NCBI GenBank assembly: GCA_019751815.1
Contig: JAIEMW010000004.1
Span: 725,933-789,932 of the forward strand
Source: Cyanobacteriota bacterium
GTDB lineage: Bacteria > Cyanobacteriota > Vampirovibrionia > Vampirovibrionales > Vampirovibrionaceae
DNA length: 64,000 bases
Reading direction: 5' to 3'
Part shown: piece by piece, positions 8,251 through 17,236 of the stretch
How the letters are laid out: every line of letters starts with the position of its first letter
Numbering within the stretch: position 1 is the first letter of the stretch
Notes under the pieces: model-generated
What the model was told of the DNA's origin: nothing
The model's input: the letters and a program-made list of their open reading frames with translations, nothing else
The model's database searches: none
Program-made: the position numbers and the translations under genes

Positions 8251-9501
8251 CTATATATTTTCGGCAACGTGTAAGAGTGCCAGTCTCGTATGTGCGTAGT
8301 TGAGACCGCCTTGGAGAAAGACCGTGTAAGGCGGGCGCAAGGGCCCATCGGCAGATAGCTCAATGGTGGCCCCTTCAATAAAAGTACCCCCTGCCATCAC
8401 TACCTGGCTTTCGTAGCCAGGAACCTGATCCGGCACAGGGGAGACGTAGGCATGAACCGGACTCTTTTGCTGGAGTGCCGTGCAAAATTGGATTAAGCGC
8501 TCAGGAGTCTCCAGATGAATCAACTGAATAATATCACTGCGGGGCGCTTGCCAAGACGGGCTCACCTGTAAGCCAAGGTCAGAAAACAATTTTGCGGCAA
8601 ACTGCATTCCTTTAACGGCTTCTTTGACAATCATGGGCGCCATAAAGAGGCCTTGTAGAATCGTCCGGGTGAGATCGAACGTATAACCCCCTTCAGGGCC
8701 AATCCCCGGGCAGGTGAGTGCTTCGGATGCTGCTTGTACGGCCCATTTTCTACCCGCAATATAACCACCTGTTGGGACGATACCCCCGCCAGGATTTTTG
8801 ATCAGAGAGCCTGCGATCAGATCGGCACCAACCATAGTGGGCTCTGTGGCCTCGGTAAATTCCCCGTAGCAGTTGTCCACCATCACCGTTGCTTCTGGGT
8901 TGATGTCTTTGACGCACTGGCAAAGTGCGGAAATTTGCGCAATGGTTAAACTGGGCCGCTCGCTGCTGTAGCCGCGAGAACGTTGAATGAAAAAGACGCT
9001 GGCTTGCTTGAGAATGTCTGGATCGAGTTGAGAAAAATCCAGCCCCGATGTATGACTTGGGCTGGAAGAAAACACGTTTAGCTCGTGATAATGGACCCCT
9101 TGCTGAATGAGGGACTGTGAACTGTGACCTCGAAGCCCAATCACTTCTTCTAGAGTATCGTAGGGGTGCCCAGTTAAACTCACCAAATGATTCCCGGGTT
9201 TAAGCAGTCCACGCAGTGCGGTGGCAATGGCGTGGGTTCCAGAGACAATCTGAGGGCGAACAATGGCTGCTTCGGCTTGTAGCGATTGAGCAAACACTTT
9301 GTCCATCACTTCCCGGCCGAGATCGTCATGCCCGTAACCACTGACGGAGAAGAAATGTTCTTCGCCGACTTTATGTTCAATAAAGGCGTTCAAGATTCTC
9401 TTGGTTGTTTGATGACAAACAGCTTCAGTGGCAGCCCAGACAGAGTCTTGAAGCTGGCTTTCTATCAACGCAGGCAATATGGGGTTGGTCAGTTTTTGCA
9501 T
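8251..9501 (-). CDS. methionine gamma-lyase-like PLP enzyme ('aluminium resistance protein' family)
   Basis: 416-residue PLP-dependent enzyme of the Met_gamma_lyase family often labelled aluminium resistance protein, common in Firmicutes and Cyanobacteria. Diagnostic segments are FSVSGYGHDDLGREVMDKVF, the RPQIVSGTHAIATAL active-site loop, TVMVDNCYGEFTE (the Asp that contacts the PLP ring), and GSLIKNPGGGIVPTGGYIAG with the PLP-binding Lys. The cellular substrate is not settled; a C-S lyase acting on a sulfur amino acid is the usual suggestion. It is transcribed alone behind a terminator (9545-9579). Confidence 0.9.
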   Translation of the reverse strand: MQKLTNPILPALIESQLQDSVWAATEAVCHQTTKRILNAFIEHKVGEEHFFSVSGYGHDDLGREVMDKVFAQSLQAEAAIVRPQIVSGTHAIATALRGLLKPGNHLVSLTGHPYDTLEEVIGLRGHSSQSLIQQGVHYHELNVFSSSPSHTSGLDFSQLDPDILKQASVFFIQRSRGYSSERPSLTIAQISALCQCVKDINPEATVMVDNCYGEFTEATEPTMVGADLIAGSLIKNPGGGIVPTGGYIAGRKWAVQAASEALTCPGIGPEGGYTFDLTRTILQGLFMAPMIVKEAVKGMQFAAKLFSDLGLQVSPSWQAPRSDIIQLIHLETPERLIQFCTALQQKSPVHAYVSPVPDQVPGYESQVVMAGGTFIEGATIELSADGPLRPPYTVFLQGGLNYAHTRLALLHVAENI

Positions 9502-9544
9502 AGGGGAGAAACTATACTAGAAAGGTCCCCTAAAAAAAACCGCC

Positions 9545-9579
9545 AAATAAAAACGCGCCAGCCGTAACCGGGGCGCGTT
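9545..9579 (-). terminator. rho-independent terminator of the small gene at 9628-9783
   Basis: On the minus strand AACGCGCC (from 9579) pairs with GGCGCGTT (to 9552) around a 12-base loop. It runs directly into TTTTTATTT and, a little later, a second T-run. It stands between the small basic gene and the following PLP enzyme gene. Confidence 0.85.
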
Positions 9580-9627
9580 GCTTTGTATTGCTTGCTACAA
9601 ATTCTATAAGATGCAGGAGTGTCTTTG

Positions 9628-9783
9628 TTATTTGACACTGACCAATTTGGGGATAACACCCAGCTCACGCTGCAGTGTTTTGGCTTTTCCGTAGGCAAGA
9701 TTTCGGCGTTTTTCTGCGCCTTTAACAACAAAATGCACTGCGAATGCAGTATTTCGGTTTGCGACACGTTGTTTTGCAGTCAT
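9628..9783 (-). CDS. small basic protein, unknown function
   Basis: 51 codons from ATG 9783, reading MTAKQRVANRNTAFAVHFVV and then a Lys/Arg-rich half ending in LGVIPKLVSVK. The ORF extends upstream to 9810, but GGAGA sits about 11 bases before 9783, so I chose the shorter form. The strongest support is that the frame ends about 50 bases before a good minus-strand terminator, giving a self-contained monocistronic unit. The high positive charge suggests nucleic-acid or ribosome association; I recognise no family. Confidence 0.5.
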   Translation of the reverse strand: MTAKQRVANRNTAFAVHFVVKGAEKRRNLAYGKAKTLQRELGVIPKLVSVK

Positions 9784-10025
9784 ACGAGTTAAAGTCTCCA
9801 CTCTCATCAAATCGTTTGTGCTTACGTGTTGTTGCTATCGGCCTTGCTCCAATAAAGCTTTAGGAAAACCCAAAAATCCCTCCAAATGGATTAATATTTG
9901 TTTACGTCTGGGGCCACCGTGCTACAACGGACGGGGGAGTGTCAAGGATGTTGGCGTTTGCTTGAAACCGCTGCGAGATTTCGTTTTAATTGAATGTGAA
10001 TTGCCACAAATGGGGATTTCTTCTC

Positions 10026-10133
10026 ATGGATTTTTTTCGTAACGCGTCTCGCTGGATTGCTTTGTTGATGGTGTTGGCCTTTGTCGCATCGTCTTTGTTC
10101 TTTTTGCTGCCGCTTTTGGGAGGCGCTCAGTAA
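10026..10133 (+). CDS. 35-residue single-span membrane peptide
   Basis: A short frame reading MDFFRNASRWIALLMVLAFV, then a hydrophobic SSLFFLLPLLGG end. It has a positively charged N-terminus and a ~25-residue hydrophobic core, so a single membrane helix or an uncleaved signal anchor. Its TAA (10131-10133) is immediately followed by the ATG of the M23 peptidase at 10134, which suggests translational coupling. A weak GGGGA lies about 10 bases upstream of its ATG. The position suggests a partner of the peptidase or a small regulatory membrane peptide. Function unknown. Confidence 0.55.
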   Translation: MDFFRNASRWIALLMVLAFVASSLFFLLPLLGGAQ

Positions 10134-11351
10134 ATGTTGCAAAGCCGAGCCAGAAAGAGATTAGTGAGGATTCTGCTAATCTTGGTTTCTATCCTGACCC
10201 TAACGTTGCCAGTTGTTTCGCTGGCGTGGGAAGGCCAAGATACTCGCCAATACCAGGTAAACCAAAACCCTCCTGTTCAACTGCACCAACTACGGCGTCA
10301 AAAACAATCTTTGGAGCAACAAGCCCAAGAGGTGCGTGAAAAAAAACTGCAAACCCTGAAGCAGGCCAAGCACATCACCACCGTGATCGTGAAAAATCAA
10401 AAACGGCTGGACGTCGCCCAACGAACCTTGGTGTTTCAAGAAAGCCGTCTCGTTCAGACCCGGGTCAAAATGGATTACCTCGGGGACAAACTGACCCGTA
10501 CGCTTCAGGAGTCTTATCAACTCTCCCGAGATGCGGGTGTTCGTCTCAAAAAACTCTATATGGGAGAACGTCTCAGCTTTATGCAGATGGTGCTAGATGC
10601 CAACGATGTGACTGCCCTGTTGGACCGTTTATATTACAAGCAAAAGCTGGTCGCTCAAGATAAAACACTTCTGTCTCGATTGCGTCTTAAAACCCATGAA
10701 ATCGCCTTGCAGAAAAGACAGCTGTCGTTTCAAAAAGAGCAAATCGGGGACACCATTGATCAAATTGAGACAGTCAAAACCCAAATAGCCGACCGTATTG
10801 ACGCGGACCGGGAATTACGGCAAAAGTACGAGAGAGACGCTCAAGCTTACGAAGATGCGGAAAAAGAGCTACTGGCTGAATCTTCTGCCATCCGACAACA
10901 GATATTGCGGTTATTCCCTGCCAGAAGTCAATCAGGTATCCGTATTCACGGCAGTACGGGTATATTTGCTTGGCCCTTAGTCGGATCGATTCGCTCGGGG
11001 TTTGGTTACCGGCTTCACCCGGTTCACCGCCGTCGTTTGATGCATACAGGGCTGGATATTTCCCGAGGCTCTGGAACCCCAATTCGGGCAGCCGATGGGG
11101 GGGATGTGATATACGCTGGCTGGCGCGGGGGCTACGGAAAAGTGGTGATGATCAATCACGGCTTTAAAAACGGCACCAATTTGGTCACTTTGTACGGACA
11201 TATGTCAGGCTGGGCAGTATCCGGTGGGCAAAGTGTCACCAAAGGACAAGTGGTTGGCTATGTCGGGTCTACCGGACTTTCTACCGGGCCTCACTTGCAC
11301 TTTGAGATTCGTGAAAATGGTTCCCCTGTCGACCCATTGAAGTATCTATAA
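10134..11351 (+). CDS. secreted coiled-coil LytM/M23 murein hydrolase (EnvC/NlpD-like)
   Basis: 405 residues. A signal peptide at about 1-32 (LLILVSILTLTLPVVSLAW) is followed by a long Gln/Lys-rich coiled coil at about 45-255. A C-terminal LytM domain spans about 280-405. The zinc site appears complete: GFGYRLHPVHRRRLMHTGLD supplies the first His and Asp near residues 304-308, and HLHFE supplies the second pair near 387-389, so this could be an active peptidoglycan endopeptidase rather than a degenerate EnvC-type activator. The coiled-coil plus LytM layout is that of cell-division proteins controlled by FtsEX, but no ftsEX is nearby. It starts directly after the 35-residue membrane peptide. 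Confidence 0.9.
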   Translation: MLQSRARKRLVRILLILVSILTLTLPVVSLAWEGQDTRQYQVNQNPPVQLHQLRRQKQSLEQQAQEVREKKLQTLKQAKHITTVIVKNQKRLDVAQRTLVFQESRLVQTRVKMDYLGDKLTRTLQESYQLSRDAGVRLKKLYMGERLSFMQMVLDANDVTALLDRLYYKQKLVAQDKTLLSRLRLKTHEIALQKRQLSFQKEQIGDTIDQIETVKTQIADRIDADRELRQKYERDAQAYEDAEKELLAESSAIRQQILRLFPARSQSGIRIHGSTGIFAWPLVGSIRSGFGYRLHPVHRRRLMHTGLDISRGSGTPIRAADGGDVIYAGWRGGYGKVVMINHGFKNGTNLVTLYGHMSGWAVSGGQSVTKGQVVGYVGSTGLSTGPHLHFEIRENGSPVDPLKYL

Positions 11352-11521
11352 ACGCCTATTGATTAATTTCTGCTATGATTGAGCCTAGATAAAGAAGATG
11401 TAAAGATCCCTGGGTGCGTACCAATCTCATCGGACAATTTTGCGCCGGAACTTTTTTTATCCCATTCAGGTCTTTATGCCTTTCTTTCTCACCGACTTTT
11501 TAGAAGCACTGACTCTTAAAA

Positions 11522-13780
11522 ATGGTGGCTTGGTTGTTGAAGCGTCCCCCTCTTTTTTTCAGCATATTCTTTTCTGCGGCTCTCTTGGCTTGCTCTGGTC
11601 TGAGCTGGGGGGCTGAAAATACGACGATGGGGGTGACTGCTGGAGATGAGCCCGTTTCTCCAGAACCCATTTTGCAAGACCCTAGTGATGTGAATCCAAT
11701 TTTTACACAGCCTGGGTTCCAGCCTGATTCAGCGGGCGTAAAATCATCCCCCAAAGACGCCTTAGAAGCCAAAGCGGTCCTGGTCGATATCGTCAGTGAC
11801 AAGCTGGAATACGATAAAGCGGTGAATCTATATACTGCTACCGGCACGGTCCATGTGGTTATCTCTGAACAGAACTCCGAGTTAATCGCGGACAAGGTGA
11901 TTTATGACCCTTCTAAAGAGTTTATGATCGCCAAAGGCAATGTGATTATTGACAAGCGCGGACAAAAAACCTATGGCACGTACGCCAAAATTGATCTCAC
12001 CCGGAAATCTGCCCTGATTGATGATGCGGTCACGTTGGTCAACAAGGTACGGGTTAAGGCCCGCAAAGCCTTTGTCGATCCGGACTTTGTTCAGTTAGAG
12101 AACGGGAAACTGGTGATTCGCCAGGCAGATTTTGCTGGGAATTCGGCAAACGCCTCATCATTGAGTGGACTGAGCAAGCCCACCCTAAAACAGAAACTGT
12201 CGACAAGTACGGCAAAACCGAAAATTAAATCCGGCTTTCAGTTAGGTAAGCCGATTGATCCCACAACCTTATTAGAGCCCAGTTTGGGCGATCTCGCTAG
12301 TTCAGTCCATTTCCCCCTAGATTCGGCTGAGGCCCAAGCGACCAGCACTCCCCAAAGCATTATTGGGTCGGACGCCCCCGACTTTCAATCTGACTTAGAG
12401 GCTACGGCCAAAGGAGATGGAACCGGAACGGGTAATAATTTCCGGATTTTGGCCAAGCAGGTGGATGTGGTGCAAGGTACGGACCGTTTTAATGAAATTA
12501 ATATCCGCACGCCTGATCTTTACTATAAGCAGCACAAGCTCTTCCCCTTGCCTGATCAAAAATTCGGGCAAGATAAAAATACGGACAGTCTGTACAATAT
12601 GGGGCCACCGATTGGTAGCAACCCTGACTTGGGTGGATTTTATGGCGGGCCAAGTGTCAGTTTCCGTTTGGGAGAAGGTGTGGCTAGAATTTCACCTTTG
12701 CTCAGTCTGGGCGGCGGTGGTCGGCGCTTTCGATCCCGTCAGAGCTTTGAGAAAAAAGGTTTTGCGCCAGGTGTTGGTGGACTTATTCAGTACCAATCTT
12801 CCACCAGCCTATTGAATTTGGCCTACAACTCCCATATCAATCAGCCGCTGATTTATGCCGAGAAACGCTTTAATGAAAACCGTGATCGTATCCGTATCAC
12901 CTTAAATGATGATTATAACCAAGGGTTTTTTGGTTACGAGCGACCTTTCTGGTCTGCCCAAATTGCTGATTCTCGGGTATTGTCTGAGTTTGGTAATTTT
13001 CAACTGTCCACCTTCGCCAGCGCTGGGGTGCTGCATGATGAGTTTTACCCGACCAATACCCCAAAATTCTTTGTAAAGGCCCCCAAAAATGCCACCCCAG
13101 AAACCGCGGGCCGGATTCAATTGCAGGCGCAAATACGCAATCAAGAACCCCTCCTTCGTATTGGTGAACATTTTAACCTGGGTGCTGCTGCACAATTTGG
13201 ACTTTCGGGATATTCTACAGGCGATCTGCTCGGTATTGCCCGTGCAGGGCCCATTGCCAATTTACAGTTTAAAAAATGGCAATCCTCCACCGGGTATTTT
13301 GCCGCTGTTACCTCAGGACGCTCTCCCTTTGTGTTTGACCAATATTACCGAGGAAGTAGCTATGTGTTTTTGGGTAACACAGTGAAAGTCAATCAATACT
13401 TGACGGTGGGACTCCACCAGGATTTAAACCTGAACCGAAACAATGCCCGAAATGACTTACTCGTGGGTAACCAGTTTTTTGTGCTGTTTGGACCCAAAAA
13501 CATGAAATTTAACTTGGGCTATGATTTTATCCGACAACGGTCTTACTTCGGGATTAACTTCCCGGGTGACGGTGATACAACCGTGTTTTACGATCGGATG
13601 AAGATTTATCAACCTGTGCAGTATGATACCCCACCAAAACCTATTGGCGGTTCTGCAGTCAGTTCCTCGGTCAATTCTCCAGTGCCAGGGGCCAATGAAA
13701 GTTCCTTACCTAAATCTGCCGAGACTCCCTCTGGTGATGCGGATGTCTCGACCGGAGAAATAACAGGAATGCCAAATTAG
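11522..13780 (+). CDS. OstA/LptD-like outer-membrane assembly protein
   Basis: 752 residues with a signal peptide (LKRPPLFFSIFFSAALLAC, cleavage near residue 32). An OstA/LptA-type beta-jellyroll follows at about 80-165, seen in VDIVSDKLEYDKAVNLYTAT, KVIYDPSKEFMIAKGNV and KIDLTRKSALIDD. A long linker leads to a region of alternating polar and hydrophobic strands (about 360-700) that fits a beta-barrel. It resembles LptD, the LPS translocon, but has no Cys pairs for the LptD disulfides (the only Cys is in the signal peptide). It ends in a ~55-residue Ser/Pro-rich tail instead of a terminal aromatic strand. Outer-membrane lipid or LPS assembly is likely; strict LptD function is inferred. Confidence 0.75.
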   Translation: MVAWLLKRPPLFFSIFFSAALLACSGLSWGAENTTMGVTAGDEPVSPEPILQDPSDVNPIFTQPGFQPDSAGVKSSPKDALEAKAVLVDIVSDKLEYDKAVNLYTATGTVHVVISEQNSELIADKVIYDPSKEFMIAKGNVIIDKRGQKTYGTYAKIDLTRKSALIDDAVTLVNKVRVKARKAFVDPDFVQLENGKLVIRQADFAGNSANASSLSGLSKPTLKQKLSTSTAKPKIKSGFQLGKPIDPTTLLEPSLGDLASSVHFPLDSAEAQATSTPQSIIGSDAPDFQSDLEATAKGDGTGTGNNFRILAKQVDVVQGTDRFNEINIRTPDLYYKQHKLFPLPDQKFGQDKNTDSLYNMGPPIGSNPDLGGFYGGPSVSFRLGEGVARISPLLSLGGGGRRFRSRQSFEKKGFAPGVGGLIQYQSSTSLLNLAYNSHINQPLIYAEKRFNENRDRIRITLNDDYNQGFFGYERPFWSAQIADSRVLSEFGNFQLSTFASAGVLHDEFYPTNTPKFFVKAPKNATPETAGRIQLQAQIRNQEPLLRIGEHFNLGAAAQFGLSGYSTGDLLGIARAGPIANLQFKKWQSSTGYFAAVTSGRSPFVFDQYYRGSSYVFLGNTVKVNQYLTVGLHQDLNLNRNNARNDLLVGNQFFVLFGPKNMKFNLGYDFIRQRSYFGINFPGDGDTTVFYDRMKIYQPVQYDTPPKPIGGSAVSSSVNSPVPGANESSLPKSAETPSGDADVSTGEITGMPN

Positions 13781-13881
13781 TAAACGCGCCAATCAATTTT
13801 ATTTGGACTTTCGGTTTTGTTGCACTAGCATAAGATATGCATTCATTCTGCCAGTAATGAAAAAAAGGAAACAGTGATTCT

Positions 13882-14868
13882 ATGCCGTTGCGCGATTGGT
13901 TTGCTTCTCGAAAAAGCAATACGGATAAATTAGATGCTTCACTGAGTAATCAAAAAATCAGTGACGATGAGCTTTGCAGATTGTGGACATTGTGTTTCCA
14001 ATGTCATGAGCAGTTACCGACCAAAGACTTTACCCAAAACGCCAAGGTATGCCCTAAGTGCGATTATCACTTTCGAATTGGCGCTTGGGAGCGAATTGCT
14101 CAGTTAACCGGGCAAGAAGAGTATTTTCAAGAACATGGTCGTTGCGAATCGCAGTGGTTTCAAGAGCTTTTTGGGAATCTTACCTCTGCTGATCCGCTGG
14201 GTTTTGAAGATACACAAGCGTATCGTTCTAGAATTGAGGATGCGCGTAAAAAATCAAAGCTCAATGAGGCCATTGTTACGGGTGAAGCTGTTCTGGGAAG
14301 CCACCGTGTGGCCTTGGGTGTGATGGATTTTAGTTATCTGGGCGGTAGCATGGGCAGTGTCGTTGGCGAAAAAGTGACACGCCTGATTGAATACGCCCTG
14401 GAAAATAGGCTTCCCTTGGTCTTATTCTCCTCCTCAGGCGGAGCAAGAATGCAGGAAGGTACGTTTTCGCTGATGCAAATGGTGAAAACGGGTGCCGCGC
14501 TGGCGCGTCTCCACGAAGCTGGGCTGCTATTTATCTCAGTTTTGACTGAACCCACCTTCGGGGGGGTGACCGCTAGTTACGGCACTTTGGGCGATATTAT
14601 TATTGCCGAAGAAGGCGCCAGAATCGGCTTTGCTGGTCGCCGTGTGATTGAGCAAACCATTCGCCAAAAGCTGCCGGCGGACTTCCAGACTGCAGGCTAT
14701 CTCTTGAAATACGGTCAGTTAGATATGGTCGTGCGCCGACCGTCTCTGAGAGGGACTTTGATTGAGCTGCTTCGGCTCCATCAGCCCTACCAAACATCAC
14801 ACATTGCCCAAAATCAAAAAATCACCGGTGCCAAAAAGGCTCCTAAAGTGAAGGCAGCGACTTCTTAA
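13882..14868 (+). CDS. accD: acetyl-CoA carboxylase carboxyltransferase subunit beta
   Basis: Carries the N-terminal zinc finger of AccD (C38xxC41 and C57xxC60, in CFQCHEQLP and CPKCDYHF) and the carboxyltransferase core with VVGEKVTRLIEYAL, LVLFSSSGGARMQEG and PTFGGVTASYGTLGD. It transfers carboxyl from biotin-BCCP to acetyl-CoA together with AccA. The 328 residues include a C-terminal Lys-rich extension. AGGAAACAG lies about 12 bases before the ATG. accA follows after 22 bases, so the two carboxyltransferase subunits are produced together. Confidence 0.97.
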   Translation: MPLRDWFASRKSNTDKLDASLSNQKISDDELCRLWTLCFQCHEQLPTKDFTQNAKVCPKCDYHFRIGAWERIAQLTGQEEYFQEHGRCESQWFQELFGNLTSADPLGFEDTQAYRSRIEDARKKSKLNEAIVTGEAVLGSHRVALGVMDFSYLGGSMGSVVGEKVTRLIEYALENRLPLVLFSSSGGARMQEGTFSLMQMVKTGAALARLHEAGLLFISVLTEPTFGGVTASYGTLGDIIIAEEGARIGFAGRRVIEQTIRQKLPADFQTAGYLLKYGQLDMVVRRPSLRGTLIELLRLHQPYQTSHIAQNQKITGAKKAPKVKAATS

Positions 14869-14890
14869 CAGGAATGCGAGATTTTCACCG

Positions 14891-15853
14891 ATGTCGATTC
14901 AACCCCTAGAATTTGAAAAACCCCTCTTTGCAATGAAGGACAAAATTAATGAGCTGGAGCAGATGAGCCAATCGATGAACGTTAGTTTAGAAGGTGAGAT
15001 TGAACGCTTGAAGACTCAGGCCGATGAAGTACAGATTAAGCTGTACCGTACTCTGACACCAGCACAGCGTTTGCAGATAGCAAGGCATCCTCAGCGACCG
15101 AGCTGTTTGGATTTAATCCAAATGCTATCACCTGACGTATGGTTTGAGCTGCACGGTGACCGCTGCGGCACAGATGATCGCGCAATTATTGGCGGGATCA
15201 TGGAGATAGAAGGTCGTCCCTGGATGGTGCTGGGTACACAAAAGGGCAAAAATATGAAAGAAAACCTGGTCCATAATTTTGGTATGGCCAACCCAGAAGG
15301 CTATCGTAAGGCGCTGCGTCTGTTTCAACATGCCGAAAAGTTTAATATGCCGATTCTGACTCTGATTGATACTCCTGGTGCCTACCCTGGGATGGATGGA
15401 GAACAACACGGCATTGGACAAGCGATCGCGATGAATATTCGCGAAATGGCTCGGATGCATGTCCCCATTATTTCTGTGGTGATGGGAGAGGCCAGTTCTG
15501 GAGGCGCCCTTGGGATTGGGGTTGCAAATAAAATATACTTACTGGAACATGCACTCTATACCGTGATTTCACCCGAAGGTTGTGCTTCTATTCTTTGGCG
15601 CAGTGCAGAATATGCTTCTCGTGCCGCTGAAGCCCTCAAAATTACCTCTCATGACTTACTGGAGTTTGGGATTATTGACGGGGTGATTGAAGAACCGACT
15701 GGGGGTGCTCATTATGACCCGAATCTTTGTGCCGAACGGGTGAAAGAAACCGTCTTGCTCGGCCTGGAATCAGTGACAAGTTTGGGTGGCTCAGCCGAAT
15801 GGATTCAACAACGTTACGATAAGTACCGAGGCATTGGGGCCTTTTGCGAATAA
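14891..15853 (+). CDS. accA: acetyl-CoA carboxylase carboxyltransferase subunit alpha
   Basis: 320 residues of the AccA family. It starts with the family-typical LEFEKPLFAMKDKINELEQM helix and continues with RPSCLDLIQMLSPDVWFELH, GDRCGTDDRAIIGGI, the oxyanion region LTLIDTPGAYPGMDGEQHG, and GEASSGGALGIGVANKIYLL. It forms the alpha2-beta2 carboxyltransferase with AccD and commits carbon to fatty acid synthesis. No terminator is obvious directly downstream. Confidence 0.97.
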   Translation: MSIQPLEFEKPLFAMKDKINELEQMSQSMNVSLEGEIERLKTQADEVQIKLYRTLTPAQRLQIARHPQRPSCLDLIQMLSPDVWFELHGDRCGTDDRAIIGGIMEIEGRPWMVLGTQKGKNMKENLVHNFGMANPEGYRKALRLFQHAEKFNMPILTLIDTPGAYPGMDGEQHGIGQAIAMNIREMARMHVPIISVVMGEASSGGALGIGVANKIYLLEHALYTVISPEGCASILWRSAEYASRAAEALKITSHDLLEFGIIDGVIEEPTGGAHYDPNLCAERVKETVLLGLESVTSLGGSAEWIQQRYDKYRGIGAFCE

Positions 15854-15870
15854 CCTCTTTTGTGGTAAAT

Positions 15871-15886
15871 TGTAACAAAATGTAAC
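15871..15886 (+). promoter_or_regulatory. tandem TGTAAC motif downstream of accA
   Basis: TGTAAC occurs at 15871-15876 and again at 15881-15886, an exact 10-base repeat spacing (one helical turn), in the 213-bp gap before the gene at 16067. Direct repeats at helical spacing are typical binding sites of OmpR/PhoB-type response regulators. The regulator is unknown. The rest of this gap shows nothing recognisable. Confidence 0.3.
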
Positions 15887-16066
15887 GAATCTGCTGAATC
15901 CATCATGTCGACTAGCATCAATTTTTTTCTCCGTGCGTCTAAGCCAATGTTAGAAGTGATGTGAATTTCAACCCCAATCGAGTGATTCTGATTATCGTGT
16001 TGATAACACCGTATTAGTGATTAAGAGTACTGCCACAAATACCAATCGTTGTGGTGATGAGGAATA

Positions 16067-16360
16067 ATGAAACAAATGACTACCGAAATGAAAACTTTGC
16101 ATACCTTTGGCGATATTACAACGCTGGATGAGTATGAGTTAGTTGCCGATCGCTTCCAAGAAGGTTTTGAAGCCTTTGTGCAAGAAAAACTGATGGAAGC
16201 CACTAAAGACGTCGTTGCGCAAGAGTGGGGACACCCCTCCTTTGCTGCCAATGAGGACTTTATGCAGTCAGTGATTGATCGTGTTGACCGTTCAGCCTTG
16301 CTGGAAAAGCGCTTTGTCTTCGTATCGCTGAATCCTGCATACTTGGCCCATCTGAACTAA
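16067..16360 (+). CDS. conserved-looking hypothetical protein, 97 residues
   Basis: Acidic, probably mostly helical soluble protein (LVADRFQEGFEAFVQEKLME; FMQSVIDRVDRSALLEKRFV) with no signal peptide or membrane segment. GAGGAATA just before the ATG is a plausible ribosome binding site. The gene is followed by a strong terminator at 16400-16430, giving a clear one-gene unit, which supports it being real. I recognise no family and assign no function. Confidence 0.65.
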   Translation: MKQMTTEMKTLHTFGDITTLDEYELVADRFQEGFEAFVQEKLMEATKDVVAQEWGHPSFAANEDFMQSVIDRVDRSALLEKRFVFVSLNPAYLAHLN

Positions 16361-16399
16361 ACGGTTTTACTGAGTCTGTTTTACTGAGTCTTTCAACAA

Positions 16400-16430
16400 A
16401 AAACCCTGACGCTGCGTGTCAGGGTTTTTT
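16400..16430 (+). terminator. rho-independent terminator after the 97-residue gene
   Basis: AACCCTGAC (16402-16410) pairs with GTCAGGGTT (16418-16426) around GCTGCGT and runs into a T-tract to 16430. An A-tract on the other side means it could also act on the minus strand. Confidence 0.88.
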
Positions 16431-16446
16431 GTCTTATAACTAGGGC

Positions 16447-17214
16447 ATGGTAAATTCACACGCGACAGAACACAGTGCCCCCGTTCAAGAGGTATTTTCC
16501 TCCATTCAAGGCGAAGGGCTTTATGCCGGGCACCGGCAAATTTTTGTGCGCTTTGCCCACTGCCATCTTCATTGTGCTTATTGTGACACGCCAATGACAA
16601 GTGCCAGTGGTCAATGTGAGGTTGAGACACCGCCTGGATCGAATCAGCGGGTTTTGTACGAAAATCCGGTTTCGATTGAAACACTCTTAGAAATTATTCA
16701 TGAGCTGCGGCTATACGGTGCGCCTCATAGTATTAGCTTTACTGGGGGAGAACCGTTGCTCTATCACCGGTTTTTATCTGCACTCCTTCCCCGAATTCAG
16801 CCGGTATTACCCACCTATATAGAGACCAGTGGTACACAGCCAGAATTACTAAAGCCAGTCCTCCCGTTTGTCTCCATTATGGCCATGGATATTAAGTTCC
16901 CTTCTGCCACAGGGGAGGCTTCTTTGTTCGAAGCCCACCGGGAATTTTACGAGCTGACCCGCCTTCATCGTGAGACAGGGCTGTTTATTAAGCTGGTTGT
17001 TGGCCCGAATGCTCTGGAAGCAGAATGGCAGGCGGTGGAAAAGATTGTGAGTGATCCTGCAACTCCCATTTTTATTCAACCTGTGACGGACTTAGTGAGC
17101 CGGCAAGTGACGGTGAGTGCGTCCGATCTCCTGCGGTACCAAGAACGATTGAGTCGGCACTTTGAGCATGTGCGCGTGTTGCCGCAGACCCATAAAATGC
17201 TAGCCGTGCTTTAA
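16447..17214 (+). CDS. queE: 7-carboxy-7-deazaguanine synthase (radical SAM)
   Basis: Converts carboxytetrahydropterin to 7-carboxy-7-deazaguanine, a step of queuosine synthesis. It has the FSSIQGEGLYAGHRQIFVRF N-terminus and the radical SAM cluster C39xxxC43xxC46 (in CHLHCAYC). SFTGGEPLLY (GGE motif) and MDIKFPS follow. The length of 255 is in the normal range. The ATG lies only 16 bases after the upstream terminator, and TATAAC at 16435-16440 could be a -10 giving an almost leaderless mRNA. The queuosine pathway enzyme tgt is at 37693-38874. Confidence 0.93.
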   Translation: MVNSHATEHSAPVQEVFSSIQGEGLYAGHRQIFVRFAHCHLHCAYCDTPMTSASGQCEVETPPGSNQRVLYENPVSIETLLEIIHELRLYGAPHSISFTGGEPLLYHRFLSALLPRIQPVLPTYIETSGTQPELLKPVLPFVSIMAMDIKFPSATGEASLFEAHREFYELTRLHRETGLFIKLVVGPNALEAEWQAVEKIVSDPATPIFIQPVTDLVSRQVTVSASDLLRYQERLSRHFEHVRVLPQTHKMLAVL

Positions 17215-17236
17215 GTTATGAGTGCTTGGTCAACAC

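Noticed and set aside
9900-9990. GC-rich stretch GGGGCCACCGTGCTACAACG suspected as a small structured RNA
   Set aside because: I could not fold it into tRNA, SRP RNA, 6S RNA or a riboswitch core.
9818-10042. Plus-strand frame of 74 codons before the small membrane peptide
   Set aside because: Cys/Pro-rich translation without protein-like pattern; overlaps the start of the better-supported 35-residue peptide in another frame.
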